From: Nitrosomonas sp.
Lineage (GTDB): Bacteria > Pseudomonadota > Gammaproteobacteria > Burkholderiales > Nitrosomonadaceae
Direction of reading: 5' to 3'
Assembly (NCBI GenBank): GCA_023257295.1
Contig: JALRCN010000128.1
Span: forward strand, 1 to 41,415
DNA: 41,415 nucleotides
The stretch's first letter is position 1. Each line of letters opens with the position of its first letter. The notes beneath the pieces were generated by a model. It was not told where the DNA came from, searched no databases, and saw only the letters and a list, made by a program, of their open reading frames with translations. A program made the position numbers and the translations under genes. Of this stretch, positions 31,927 through 39,061 are shown piece after piece.

Positions 31927-32676
31927 TCACCCCAATCCTGGCCAATAATGACTATCCGGTAACGGGCGCTTGCCAAAAATCGCTTGTCCGACACGCACCA
32001 CAGTAGCACCTTCTTCAATCGCCAGTTCGTAATCGCCCGACATACCCATTGACAGTTCGTCGAACGACAAGCCTGCGGGCGCTTCCTGGCGCAACATGGC
32101 TTGAATTTCGCGCATTTTGACGAAGCATTCGCGTACGCGGTCGTGATCGGAGGAGAAGATGGCCAGCGTCATCAGGCCTTTAATGCGCAGCGATGAGAAC
32201 TGCGGCAGGTGTTGCACGAAATCGCGCACAGCTTCGGGGGGTAGGCCGAATTTGCTGGCTTCGCCGGAACTGTTGACTTGCACATAAACATTGATGGCGC
32301 GGCCTTCGTTTTGTAAGCGTTTGTCGAGTTCTTCGGCGACTTTGAGACTGTCCAGTGCCTGGAATTCATTGGCGAAGCGGGCCAAGTATTTGGCTTTGTT
32401 GGTTTGCAGGTGGCCGATGATCGACCATTTGATGTCCAGATCGCTCAATTCTTCTGATTTCTCGCGCGCTTCCTGGATTTTGTTTTCGCCCATCTCAATG
32501 CAGCCTGCGGCAAAAGCGATGCGCAATCGTTCTGCTGGTACGGTTTTTGTAACGGGGAGCAGCCGCACGCTGGCAGGGTCGCGGCCGGCTTTTTTGCAAG
32601 CATCGGAAATGCGCTGCTTGACGGTGGCGATGTTGTTTTTGATATCGGTGAGTTGCTGTTCTGCGTTGAATTCCAC
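31927..32676 (-). CDS. YggS-family pyridoxal-phosphate homeostasis protein
   Basis: Single-domain TIM-barrel PLP protein (PLPBP/YggS/ProsC family), with no established catalytic reaction and a role in PLP balance. The protein has 249 residues. RLLPVTKTVPAERLRIA contains the PLP lysine, GENKIQEAREK and IGHLQTNKAK follow, and the end has LSMGMSGDYELAIEEGATVVRVG. It starts with GTG, seven bases after AGGAG on the minus strand. It is convergent with hemB across 57 bases and downstream of the NTF2-like gene. Confidence 0.95.
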   Translation of the reverse strand: MEFNAEQQLTDIKNNIATVKQRISDACKKAGRDPASVRLLPVTKTVPAERLRIAFAAGCIEMGENKIQEAREKSEELSDLDIKWSIIGHLQTNKAKYLARFANEFQALDSLKVAEELDKRLQNEGRAINVYVQVNSSGEASKFGLPPEAVRDFVQHLPQFSSLRIKGLMTLAIFSSDHDRVRECFVKMREIQAMLRQEAPAGLSFDELSMGMSGDYELAIEEGATVVRVGQAIFGKRPLPDSHYWPGLG

Positions 32677-32700
32677 GGCCTGCTCCTGTTGTTCGAGAAT

Positions 32701-33072
32701 TTAATTTTTCCTGGATGCTTGATGGAAAACCATTTTCCATCGGTTGTTGCGATATTGCCAAATCGAGGTTCTGATCGATTCCGTGTTTCCGGCATCGGGT
32801 TGCCCGGTTCTTTGCAGCGAATAAATTGCCAGTACCGTATCCTGCCCCAATGCTTTAACCCGGAAATCCTTGAAGGCCCATTGCATATCGGGGTCTTTGC
32901 GCTTCAGCCATCCAACTGCGTCGTTTCGAGTATGAAGTTGTCCCCGGTTGTCGATTTCTTCAAAATTCTCCGCCAGCAATTCGTCGATCAGTCCGGGATG
33001 CGCCGTCAGATTGCTTTGCAGCAATTTAAGTTCCAGGCGCTGAATCAGCCCGGCGAGGGCACTCGATTCCAT
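32701..33072 (-). CDS. NTF2-like (DUF4440-type) small protein
   Basis: A 123-residue protein with the NTF2/SnoaL-like pattern: an N-terminal helix (LIQRLELKLLQS), LIDELLAENFEEIDNRGQLH, then strands with VLAIYSLQRTG and the end SIWQYRNNRWKMVFHQASR. The last motif is typical of the DUF4440 family. The function is unknown; related folds occur in enzymes, toxin-immunity proteins and ligand-binding proteins. It lies between metG (11-base gap) and the yggS-like gene (24-base gap) on the same strand, so it probably shares a transcript with both. Confidence 0.8.
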   Translation of the reverse strand: MESSALAGLIQRLELKLLQSNLTAHPGLIDELLAENFEEIDNRGQLHTRNDAVGWLKRKDPDMQWAFKDFRVKALGQDTVLAIYSLQRTGQPDAGNTESIRTSIWQYRNNRWKMVFHQASRKN

Positions 33073-33083
33073 TTGTGACAGGG

Positions 33084-35189
33084 TTATTTGACCCGCATGC
33101 CCGGCTGTGCGCCGGAATCCGGTGACAGAACGAACAATTCACCGGGATTGCCGCCACCCGCAGCCAGCACCATGCCTTCCGACAGGCCGAATTTCATTTG
33201 GCGGGGCGCAAGGTTCGCGACCATCACCGTCAGGCGTCCTTTCAGTTGTTCCGGGTCATACGCGGATTTGATGCCGGCGAAAACCGTGCGTTGCTCGCTA
33301 CCGATATCGAGCGTCAGCTTCAGTAATTTCTCCGCACCGGGTACATGTTCGGCGTTGACGATTCTGGCGATGCGCAGGTCGATTTTGCTGAAGTCGTCAA
33401 TCGAAATCGTTTCGGCAATCGGCGTGACGGCATGCTGCTGTTTCTCGGCATGGCGTGCCGGAGATTCCGATGCCGGTGCGGCCAGGCTTTGCGTATTGGC
33501 GGCGATCAGCGCGTCGATTTGTTTAGCGTCGATGCGCGTCATCAAATGCTGATAGGCGTTGATCGCATGTCCCGCAGGCAACAATAAATCGGAAACCGGC
33601 TGATTGTTGCCGAGTTGCGGCCAGGTGAGCGGCGCGCAATTGAGAAACGCTTCAATCTGCTGCGCAGTGCCGGGCAGGATCGGCTTCAAATAGCGCGATA
33701 ATAGGTAAAACAACTGGATCCCGAGACTGCAGGTGCGCTGCAAATCGTCGCTGCGATCCGGGTTCTTGGCGATTTCCCACGGCGCGAGGGCATGGATCAT
33801 TTCATTGGCTTCGTCGGCGAATTTCATGATCTGACGGATTGCAGTGGAAAATTCACGTGCTTCAAACGCTTGTTCGATGACATCGGGGTGCCAGCTCGAA
33901 AAATGCTCGTTGATCATCACTTGCAAGGCTTGGTATTGCTCGTCGGCGACCAGTTTGCCGTCAAAGCGTTTGCTGATAAAACCGGCGCAGCGGCTGGCGA
34001 TATTGATGAATTTACCGACCAGATCAGAATTGACGCGTGCGACGAAATCGTCCAGGTTCAGGTCGATGTCTTCCAGAGTGCTATTGAGCTTGGCGGCGTA
34101 GTAATAGCGTAGCCATTCGGGATTCAAGCTTTGATTCAGATAGCTCTCGGCAGTGATGAATGTGCCGCGCGACTTGCTCATTTTTTCGCCGTTCACGGTC
34201 AGAAAACCGTGCGCGAAAATTTTCGTTGGCGTGCGGTATCCGGCATTTTGCAGCATTGCAGGCCAGAACAGGGCGTGGAAGTACAAAATATCCTTGCCGA
34301 TGAAGTGATACAGTTCGGCATTCGATTGCGGTTGCCAGAATTCATCGAATTGAATCTGTTCTCGTTCGCACAAATTCTTGAAGCTGCCCATGTAGCCGAT
34401 CGGCGCATCGAGCCAGACGTAAAAATACTTGCCGGGTGCACCGGGAATTTCAAAGCCGAAATACGGTGCGTCGCGTGAAATATCCCAATCGGACAATTTG
34501 TTTTCCCCGGCTTCGCCGATCCATTCGCGCATTTTATTGGCGGCTTCCGGTTGCAAATGATCGCCGTCGCAAGCCCATTGCCGCAGAAAATCGGCGCAGC
34601 GCGGATCGGATAGGCTGAAAAAATAATGCTCGGACGATTTATTGACGGGTTTTGCGCCGGATACGGCAGAATACGGATTTTTCAGTTCTGTTGGCGTATA
34701 CGCTGCGCCGCAGACTTCGCAAGAATCGCCATATTGATCCTTGGCGCCGCATTTCGGGCATTCGCCTTTGACGAAGCGATCCGGCAGGAACATGTTTTTG
34801 ACCGGATCGTAGAGTTGCTCGATACTGCGTACTGCGATCAATCCCGCCGCTTTTAGCTTGCCGTAAATTTCTTCAGAAAAATGCCGCGTTTCAGGCGAAT
34901 GAGTGCTGTAATAATTGTCAAACTCGATATGAAAGCCGGTAAAATCGCCGAAGTGCTCGGAATGAACGCGCGCAATCAGCGCCTCCGGCGTAATGCTCTC
35001 TTTTTCCGCACGCAGCATGATCGGCGTACCGTGGGTATCGTCGGCGCACACGTAGTAAACCGTATGCCCGCGCATTTTCTGGAAACGCACCCAAATGTCG
35101 GTCTGAATGTATTCCACCAAATGCCCCAAATGGATGCTGCCATTGGCGTAAGGGAGTGCGGAAGTGGCCAGGATTTTTCGCTTGTTCAT
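33084..35189 (-). CDS. metG: methionyl-tRNA synthetase
   Basis: Class I aminoacyl-tRNA synthetase that charges tRNA-Met. The protein has 701 residues. The HIGH-type motif is HLGH at 20-23, and KMSKS lies at 336-340. The zinc knuckle uses Cys144, Cys147, Cys157 and Cys160. A C-terminal tRNA-binding OB domain (about 595-701, [20 protein letters not shown]) makes the dimer-forming long form. It is transcribed away from mrp across a short shared promoter region. Confidence 0.98.
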   Translation of the reverse strand: MNKRKILATSALPYANGSIHLGHLVEYIQTDIWVRFQKMRGHTVYYVCADDTHGTPIMLRAEKESITPEALIARVHSEHFGDFTGFHIEFDNYYSTHSPETRHFSEEIYGKLKAAGLIAVRSIEQLYDPVKNMFLPDRFVKGECPKCGAKDQYGDSCEVCGAAYTPTELKNPYSAVSGAKPVNKSSEHYFFSLSDPRCADFLRQWACDGDHLQPEAANKMREWIGEAGENKLSDWDISRDAPYFGFEIPGAPGKYFYVWLDAPIGYMGSFKNLCEREQIQFDEFWQPQSNAELYHFIGKDILYFHALFWPAMLQNAGYRTPTKIFAHGFLTVNGEKMSKSRGTFITAESYLNQSLNPEWLRYYYAAKLNSTLEDIDLNLDDFVARVNSDLVGKFINIASRCAGFISKRFDGKLVADEQYQALQVMINEHFSSWHPDVIEQAFEAREFSTAIRQIMKFADEANEMIHALAPWEIAKNPDRSDDLQRTCSLGIQLFYLLSRYLKPILPGTAQQIEAFLNCAPLTWPQLGNNQPVSDLLLPAGHAINAYQHLMTRIDAKQIDALIAANTQSLAAPASESPARHAEKQQHAVTPIAETISIDDFSKIDLRIARIVNAEHVPGAEKLLKLTLDIGSEQRTVFAGIKSAYDPEQLKGRLTVMVANLAPRQMKFGLSEGMVLAAGGGNPGELFVLSPDSGAQPGMRVK

Positions 35190-35225
35190 TGACTATGCAC
35201 AACTCGGATTGAATAAGTGGCAATT

Positions 35226-35261
35226 GTAACAAACTGTGTGCTTATTCCCGATATTTGTTAC
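35226..35261. promoter_or_regulatory. inverted repeat between metG and mrp
   Basis: GTAACAAA at 35226-35233 and TTTGTTAC at 35254-35261 form perfect 8-base arms separated by 20 bases. They sit in the 112-base gap between the divergent metG and mrp starts. The geometry suits a dimeric regulator or a shared operator, but the arms are A/T-rich and no regulator is identified. An RNA hairpin in the mrp leader is the other reading. Confidence 0.35.
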
Positions 35262-35301
35262 CATCCGATCCTTTAATGAACCATCGAAAAGGAAGTTTTT
35301 A

Positions 35302-36390
35302 GTGAGCATTACAGAGCAACAAGTACAAGCCGTTTTTTCTCAAACCATCGATCCGACCACCGGGAAAGATTATGTGTCGGGCAAGGCCGTGCAAGCGGTT
35401 CGCATCGAGCAAAACAATGTGAATGTGGAAATCGAACTCGGTTATCCGGCCAATAGCGTCAAAGGTGCGGTGCGGCAGCAAATTGCCGCTGCATTGCAAA
35501 CCATACCCGACATCGGTTCGGTGCAAGTCGCCGTACACAGTAAAATCATCCCGCACAGCGTGCAGCGCGGCGTCAAATTGATTCCGGGCGTCAAGAATGT
35601 GATCGCGGTGGCATCGGGCAAAGGTGGGGTCGGAAAATCGGCAACAGCAGTGAATCTGGCGCTCGCTTTGGCAGCGGAAGGCGCGGTAGTCGGTATTCTG
35701 GATGCGGATATTTATGGCCCGTCGCAACCGCAAATGCTGGGGATTTCCAACCATCCCGATTCGCTCGACGGCAAAACAATGGAGCCGGTTGTCGCACACG
35801 GTATTCAAGCGATGTCGATCGGATTGCTGATCGACGTCGAAACACCGATGGTGTGGCGCGGCCCGATGGTCACGCAAGCATTGCTGCAGTTGTTGAACGA
35901 TACCAACTGGAAGGATTTGGATTATTTGATCGTCGATTTGCCGCCCGGCACCGGCGATATTCAACTCACGCTGGCGCAAAAAATACCGGTCACCGGTGCG
36001 GTAATCGTAACCACGCCGCAAGATATCGCCTTGCTCGATGCACGCAAAGGACTCAAGATGTTTGAGAAAGTCGGCATTCCGATCTTGGGCATCGTAGAAA
36101 ACATGAGTACGCATACCTGCTCGCAATGCGGGCATACCGAACCGATTTTCGGCACCGGCGGTGGCGAGAGAATGTGCAAGGATTACCAGGTGGAATTTTT
36201 GGGTGCGTTGCCGCTCGACATCAAAATCCGTGAACATACCGATACTGGAAAACCGAGCGTGGTGGCCGAGCCGGACGGCAAAATCGCCGAAACTTATCGC
36301 TTGATCGCACGCCGCATTGCCGTCAAAGTGGCCGAATCCGCCGAGGATCATTCGGAGTTGTTCGCTAAGATCATCATGGAAAACGATTAG
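35302..36390 (+). CDS. apbC: Mrp/ApbC iron-sulfur carrier ATPase
   Basis: ParA/MinD-type P-loop protein that carries and delivers Fe-S clusters. The GTG at 35302 was chosen because AAGGAAG lies just upstream and the product MSITEQQVQAVFSQTIDP fits the family; the open frame extends to 35236 without such support. Residues 1-80 are a MIP18/DUF59 domain. The deviant Walker A is SGKGGVGKS at 105-113, and cluster-binding Cys273 and Cys276 lie in HTCSQCG. The protein has 363 residues. metG is divergent and dcd follows by 22 bases. Confidence 0.94.
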   Translation: MSITEQQVQAVFSQTIDPTTGKDYVSGKAVQAVRIEQNNVNVEIELGYPANSVKGAVRQQIAAALQTIPDIGSVQVAVHSKIIPHSVQRGVKLIPGVKNVIAVASGKGGVGKSATAVNLALALAAEGAVVGILDADIYGPSQPQMLGISNHPDSLDGKTMEPVVAHGIQAMSIGLLIDVETPMVWRGPMVTQALLQLLNDTNWKDLDYLIVDLPPGTGDIQLTLAQKIPVTGAVIVTTPQDIALLDARKGLKMFEKVGIPILGIVENMSTHTCSQCGHTEPIFGTGGGERMCKDYQVEFLGALPLDIKIREHTDTGKPSVVAEPDGKIAETYRLIARRIAVKVAESAEDHSELFAKIIMEND

Positions 36391-36412
36391 GAAATAACGA
36401 GGATAGTGCACA

Positions 36413-36979
36413 ATGACGATAAAATCGGATAAGTGGATACGCCGCATGGCACTTGAATGCGGCATGATCGAGCCGTTCGAGCCGAACCAAATTCGACATA
36501 AGGATAATCAACGCATCGTATCGTATGGCACTTCGAGTTACGGCTACGATATCCGTTGCTCGGATGAATTTAAGCTGTTCACCAATATCAATTCAACTAT
36601 CGTTGATCCCAAGAATTTCGACTCCAATTCGTTTGTCGATGTCAAAGGCGATGTCTGCATCATTCCGCCGAATTCGTTCGCGTTGGCGCGAACGGTCGAA
36701 TATTTCCGTATTCCGCGCAATATCTTAACCATTTGTTTGGGGAAATCCACTTATGCGCGTTGCGGTATCATCGTCAACGTTACGCCGTTTGAACCCGAAT
36801 GGGAAGGTTACGTGACGCTGGAATTTTCTAACACCACGCCGTTACCAGCCAAAATATACGCCAATGAAGGCGTTGCGCAAGTGATCTTTTTTGAATCCGA
36901 TGAGGTATGCGAAACCTCGTATAAGGATCGCGGCGGAAAGTATCAGGGCCAGCATGGTGTGACGTTGCCAAAGATCTGA
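36413..36979 (+). CDS. dcd: dCTP deaminase
   Basis: Deaminates dCTP to dUTP to supply dTMP synthesis. The protein has 188 residues. [12 protein letters not shown] near the N-terminus, [20 protein letters not shown] with the catalytic Arg and Glu region, and [20 protein letters not shown] are all diagnostic. It ends [13 protein letters not shown]. It belongs to the dUTPase-like trimer family. The mrp-dcd order is frequent in Betaproteobacteria. Confidence 0.97.
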   Translation: MTIKSDKWIRRMALECGMIEPFEPNQIRHKDNQRIVSYGTSSYGYDIRCSDEFKLFTNINSTIVDPKNFDSNSFVDVKGDVCIIPPNSFALARTVEYFRIPRNILTICLGKSTYARCGIIVNVTPFEPEWEGYVTLEFSNTTPLPAKIYANEGVAQVIFFESDEVCETSYKDRGGKYQGQHGVTLPKI

Positions 36980-37138
36980 AATGGCGAGAACGGAAAGTGT
37001 AAATGAGTTTAGCTGGAAGACGTAACTGGGTGAATAAAAAACGATTAAACTTTTTGTGAAATTTTTTATCTAATCGTCCATTATTGATATTTAATTAACA
37101 CATTGTTTTAAATGGTTATTATTTAATAAAAAAAATGC

Positions 37139-37166
37139 TTGATTTACGGTGGATGCAGACTATAAT
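37139..37166 (+). promoter_or_regulatory. sigma-70 promoter for the leader ORF and decarboxylase
   Basis: TTGATT (37139-37144), a 16-base spacer and a perfect TATAAT (37161-37166) predict a start near 37173. It lies in the AT-rich 331-base stretch after dcd (36980-37310), whose earlier part shows only a weak 7-base inverted repeat (37041-37047 with 37071-37077). About 50 bases of leader precede the small ORF. Confidence 0.65.
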
Positions 37167-37224
37167 GCGTGCAAAATTTACAATCGATATTTTAGATACT
37201 TTATTTAGCGAGAAGGAGGTCATC

Positions 37225-37290
37225 ATGAGAAGCATCAAGAACTTTTTTGCCCCGGCTGATTTAGTTAACGTACATATTCCTGAAACGTAG
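37225..37290 (+). CDS. 21-residue putative leader peptide upstream of the ornithine decarboxylase-like gene
   Basis: ATG at 37225 is preceded by a near-perfect Shine-Dalgarno sequence, AGGAGGT at 37214-37220. The ORF encodes MRSIKNFFAPADLVNVHIPE plus Thr, then TAG, and ends 20 bases before the decarboxylase ATG. TTCCT at 37277-37281, inside the ORF, is complementary to AGGAA at 37299-37303 in the decarboxylase ribosome binding site. Ribosomes on this ORF could therefore control access to the next start. The peptide was not recognised. It may be a regulatory leader or a small protein in its own right. Confidence 0.6.
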   Translation: MRSIKNFFAPADLVNVHIPET

Positions 37291-37310
37291 ATTTTTAGAG
37301 GAACGAACTC

Positions 37311-38486
37311 ATGTCCAAGCGCTCTGCCATACTTCAAAAAGCTGAACAAGCCGAAGTTTTGTTTGATACCCATCCCGAAATTAGTTTGAATTTTGAGCAT
37401 GTAAAAAATGCTCTGAAATCCGGTTACCACCGCCCTTTTTTATTGGTCGACAGCAATATCGTGCGACAAAAAGCACGACGATTTAAAGCTGCCATGCCGC
37501 GCGTGCGCCCCCATTATGCCGTTAAAGCCAATCCTGACGAACGCGTGCTGAGAACATTGATTGAGGAAGGTGTCGGTTTTGAGATTGCTTCTATCGCTGA
37601 ACTTGATTTGTTGATGAAATTAGGTGTTCCTGCTGCGGAGATTTTTTATAGTAATCCGATGAAATCGCGGGCATATCTTGAGTATGCCGCAGCCAAAGGC
37701 GTCGAATGGTATGTGCTCGATAGCGTGGAAGAGTTGCGTAAAATCGTGAGTGTAAAGCCCGATGCCAAAATGTATTTACGCATCGATACACCGAACATCG
37801 GCAGCGACTGGCCACTGGCTGGTAAATTTGGCACCCACTTGGGTGATATCAGTGCGATTATCCAAGCAGCAGTTGAACTTAAAGCTGATCTTGCCGGTGT
37901 GACATTTCATGTCGGTTCGCAATGCCGCAATCCGCAAAATTGGCGCGTAGGTATTGAGCGTGCAGTTAAAGTTTTTGCCGAAATGCGGGAGGTCGGCTTG
38001 AATCCGCGATTGCTAAACATCGGCGGCGGTTATCCTGTCCGGCATGTTAAGCCGATTCCTTCGATTGAAGTGATTGCAGATGTCATTAACGAAGCCATTG
38101 CCAATCTGCCGGAAAACATTCGAGTGATGGCGGAACCCGGTCGTTACTTGGTATCCGATTCCGCATATTTTGTGTGTCGTGTTGTGGGAACCGCAACGCG
38201 CAACGAGAAGCGTTGGATTTATTGGGATGCGGGAATGTTCGGCGGCGTGATCGAAATGACCGAGGGATTGCGCTATGAAATTCTAACCGATCGCCAAGGT
38301 CCAATGATGCCATGGTCCGTTGCCGGTCCGACTTGCGATTCGGTCGATATTCTGACGCATGATTTAATGTTGCCAAGTGATATGCAGGAAGGCGATTTTA
38401 TTTATATCCCGAACGCAGGAGCTTATACGACGGCTTATGCCAGCAATTTTAACGGCTTTCCTTTGCCGGATGTAAAAGTTATCTAA
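37311..38486 (+). CDS. fold-III PLP decarboxylase, probably ornithine decarboxylase
   Basis: Probably makes putrescine from ornithine. The 391-residue protein is of the alanine-racemase-fold type (eukaryote-like, and like Pseudomonas SpeC). PLP Lys72 is in HYAVKANP, His200 in FHVGSQ, the phosphate loop GGG at 238-240, EPGR at 275-278, and catalytic Cys342-Asp343 in GPTCDSVD. GAYTTAYASNFNGFP closes the active site. Lysine or diaminopimelate as substrate is less likely but not excluded. AGAGGAA lies seven bases before the ATG. It is followed by a strong terminator, so the promoter, leader ORF and this gene form one unit. Confidence 0.88.
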   Translation: MSKRSAILQKAEQAEVLFDTHPEISLNFEHVKNALKSGYHRPFLLVDSNIVRQKARRFKAAMPRVRPHYAVKANPDERVLRTLIEEGVGFEIASIAELDLLMKLGVPAAEIFYSNPMKSRAYLEYAAAKGVEWYVLDSVEELRKIVSVKPDAKMYLRIDTPNIGSDWPLAGKFGTHLGDISAIIQAAVELKADLAGVTFHVGSQCRNPQNWRVGIERAVKVFAEMREVGLNPRLLNIGGGYPVRHVKPIPSIEVIADVINEAIANLPENIRVMAEPGRYLVSDSAYFVCRVVGTATRNEKRWIYWDAGMFGGVIEMTEGLRYEILTDRQGPMMPWSVAGPTCDSVDILTHDLMLPSDMQEGDFIYIPNAGAYTTAYASNFNGFPLPDVKVI

Positions 38487-38502
38487 TCTAATATGATGCT
38501 GT

Positions 38503-38540
38503 GCTCGGGGTAAACTTCCGTTTCCCCCGGGCATTTTATT
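38503..38540 (+). terminator. rho-independent terminator after the decarboxylase
   Basis: GCTCGGGG (38503-38510) pairs with CCCCGGGC (38525-38532) over eight base pairs, including one G-U, with a 14-base loop. ATTTTATT follows at once. It ends the decarboxylase transcript 17 bases after its stop codon. Confidence 0.8.
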
Positions 38541-38627
38541 GTCAATACGCATTTAACCGATATATTCGCGATAACACAATCGCTCCTTGCCATCCCGCAT
38601 AGTTTTACAATTTTTCTTGTACAGGTA

Positions 38628-38656
38628 TTGATTTTTTGTTGCAGCACTCATATAAT
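38628..38656 (+). promoter_or_regulatory. promoter of bfd (iron-controlled)
   Basis: TTGATT (38628-38633), a 17-base spacer and a perfect TATAAT (38651-38656) place the transcription start near 38663, inside the adjacent Fur-like box. The 257-base gap between the decarboxylase and bfd otherwise holds only the terminator and a leader of about 80 bases. Confidence 0.7.
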
Positions 38657-38657
38657 T

Positions 38658-38676
38658 AAGAATCATTCTCATTATT
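38658..38676. promoter_or_regulatory. Fur box
   Basis: On the minus strand the 19 bases read AATAATGAGAATGATTCTT, agreeing at 14 of 19 positions with the consensus GATAATGATAATCATTATC. The site begins two bases after the -10 element and covers the predicted start site, the usual repression geometry. The genes behind it, a bacterioferritin-associated ferredoxin and a siderophore receptor, are classic iron-regulated functions. Confidence 0.7.
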
Positions 38677-38743
38677 ACTAGCATTTAGTCATTAATGTTG
38701 TAAGAAGAATTTTTCCCATTTACCTATTGGCTGAGAATTTAAT

Positions 38744-38968
38744 ATGTATGTGTGTGTCTGCAGGGGTGTAACGGAAAGCGCATTGCGCGAAGCGGTTTAT
38801 CAAGGAGCTGACCGCATGCGGGATTTAAAAGCTTGCCTCGGTGTTACGGAGCAATGCGGTATTTGCGCTTGCCATGCCAAGCAGATTCTCGATCAAATGC
38901 TGGCTCAAAAATCCGAAGTGCAAGACTTTCATTTGCAAACCGCATGTATGTGCGAAACAGCGGCGTGA
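38744..38968 (+). CDS. bfd: bacterioferritin-associated ferredoxin (Bfd-like [2Fe-2S] protein)
   Basis: Small [2Fe-2S] protein that in known systems reduces bacterioferritin iron for release under iron starvation. The protein has 74 residues. Cluster ligands should be Cys4, Cys6, Cys38 and Cys41 (MYVCVCRGVTES and EQCGICACHA), matching Bfd spacing. Four further cysteines (31, 43, 68, 70) are unusual, with CMC at the C-terminal end. No bacterioferritin gene is in the window. It lies behind the Fur-like promoter, 93 bases before the siderophore receptor. Confidence 0.88.
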   Translation: MYVCVCRGVTESALREAVYQGADRMRDLKACLGVTEQCGICACHAKQILDQMLAQKSEVQDFHLQTACMCETAA

Positions 38969-39061
38969 TAGATGTATCTGACTGATTGATACCATCTCTC
39001 CGACCCATTCATATTAATTCCAATTTAATTTCACCTCACCCGGTTTGATTACCGTTTAAAA

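Noticed and set aside
35299-36465. 388-codon open frame antisense to mrp on the minus strand
   Set aside because: It mirrors the conserved Mrp/ApbC gene; its product is His/Arg-rich and resembles no family. Its length is a side effect of GC-rich coding on the other strand.
37041-37077. ACGATTA/TAATCGT inverted repeat after dcd
   Set aside because: The arms are A/T-rich, seven bases long and 23 bases apart in an AT-rich gap, so chance occurrence is likely.
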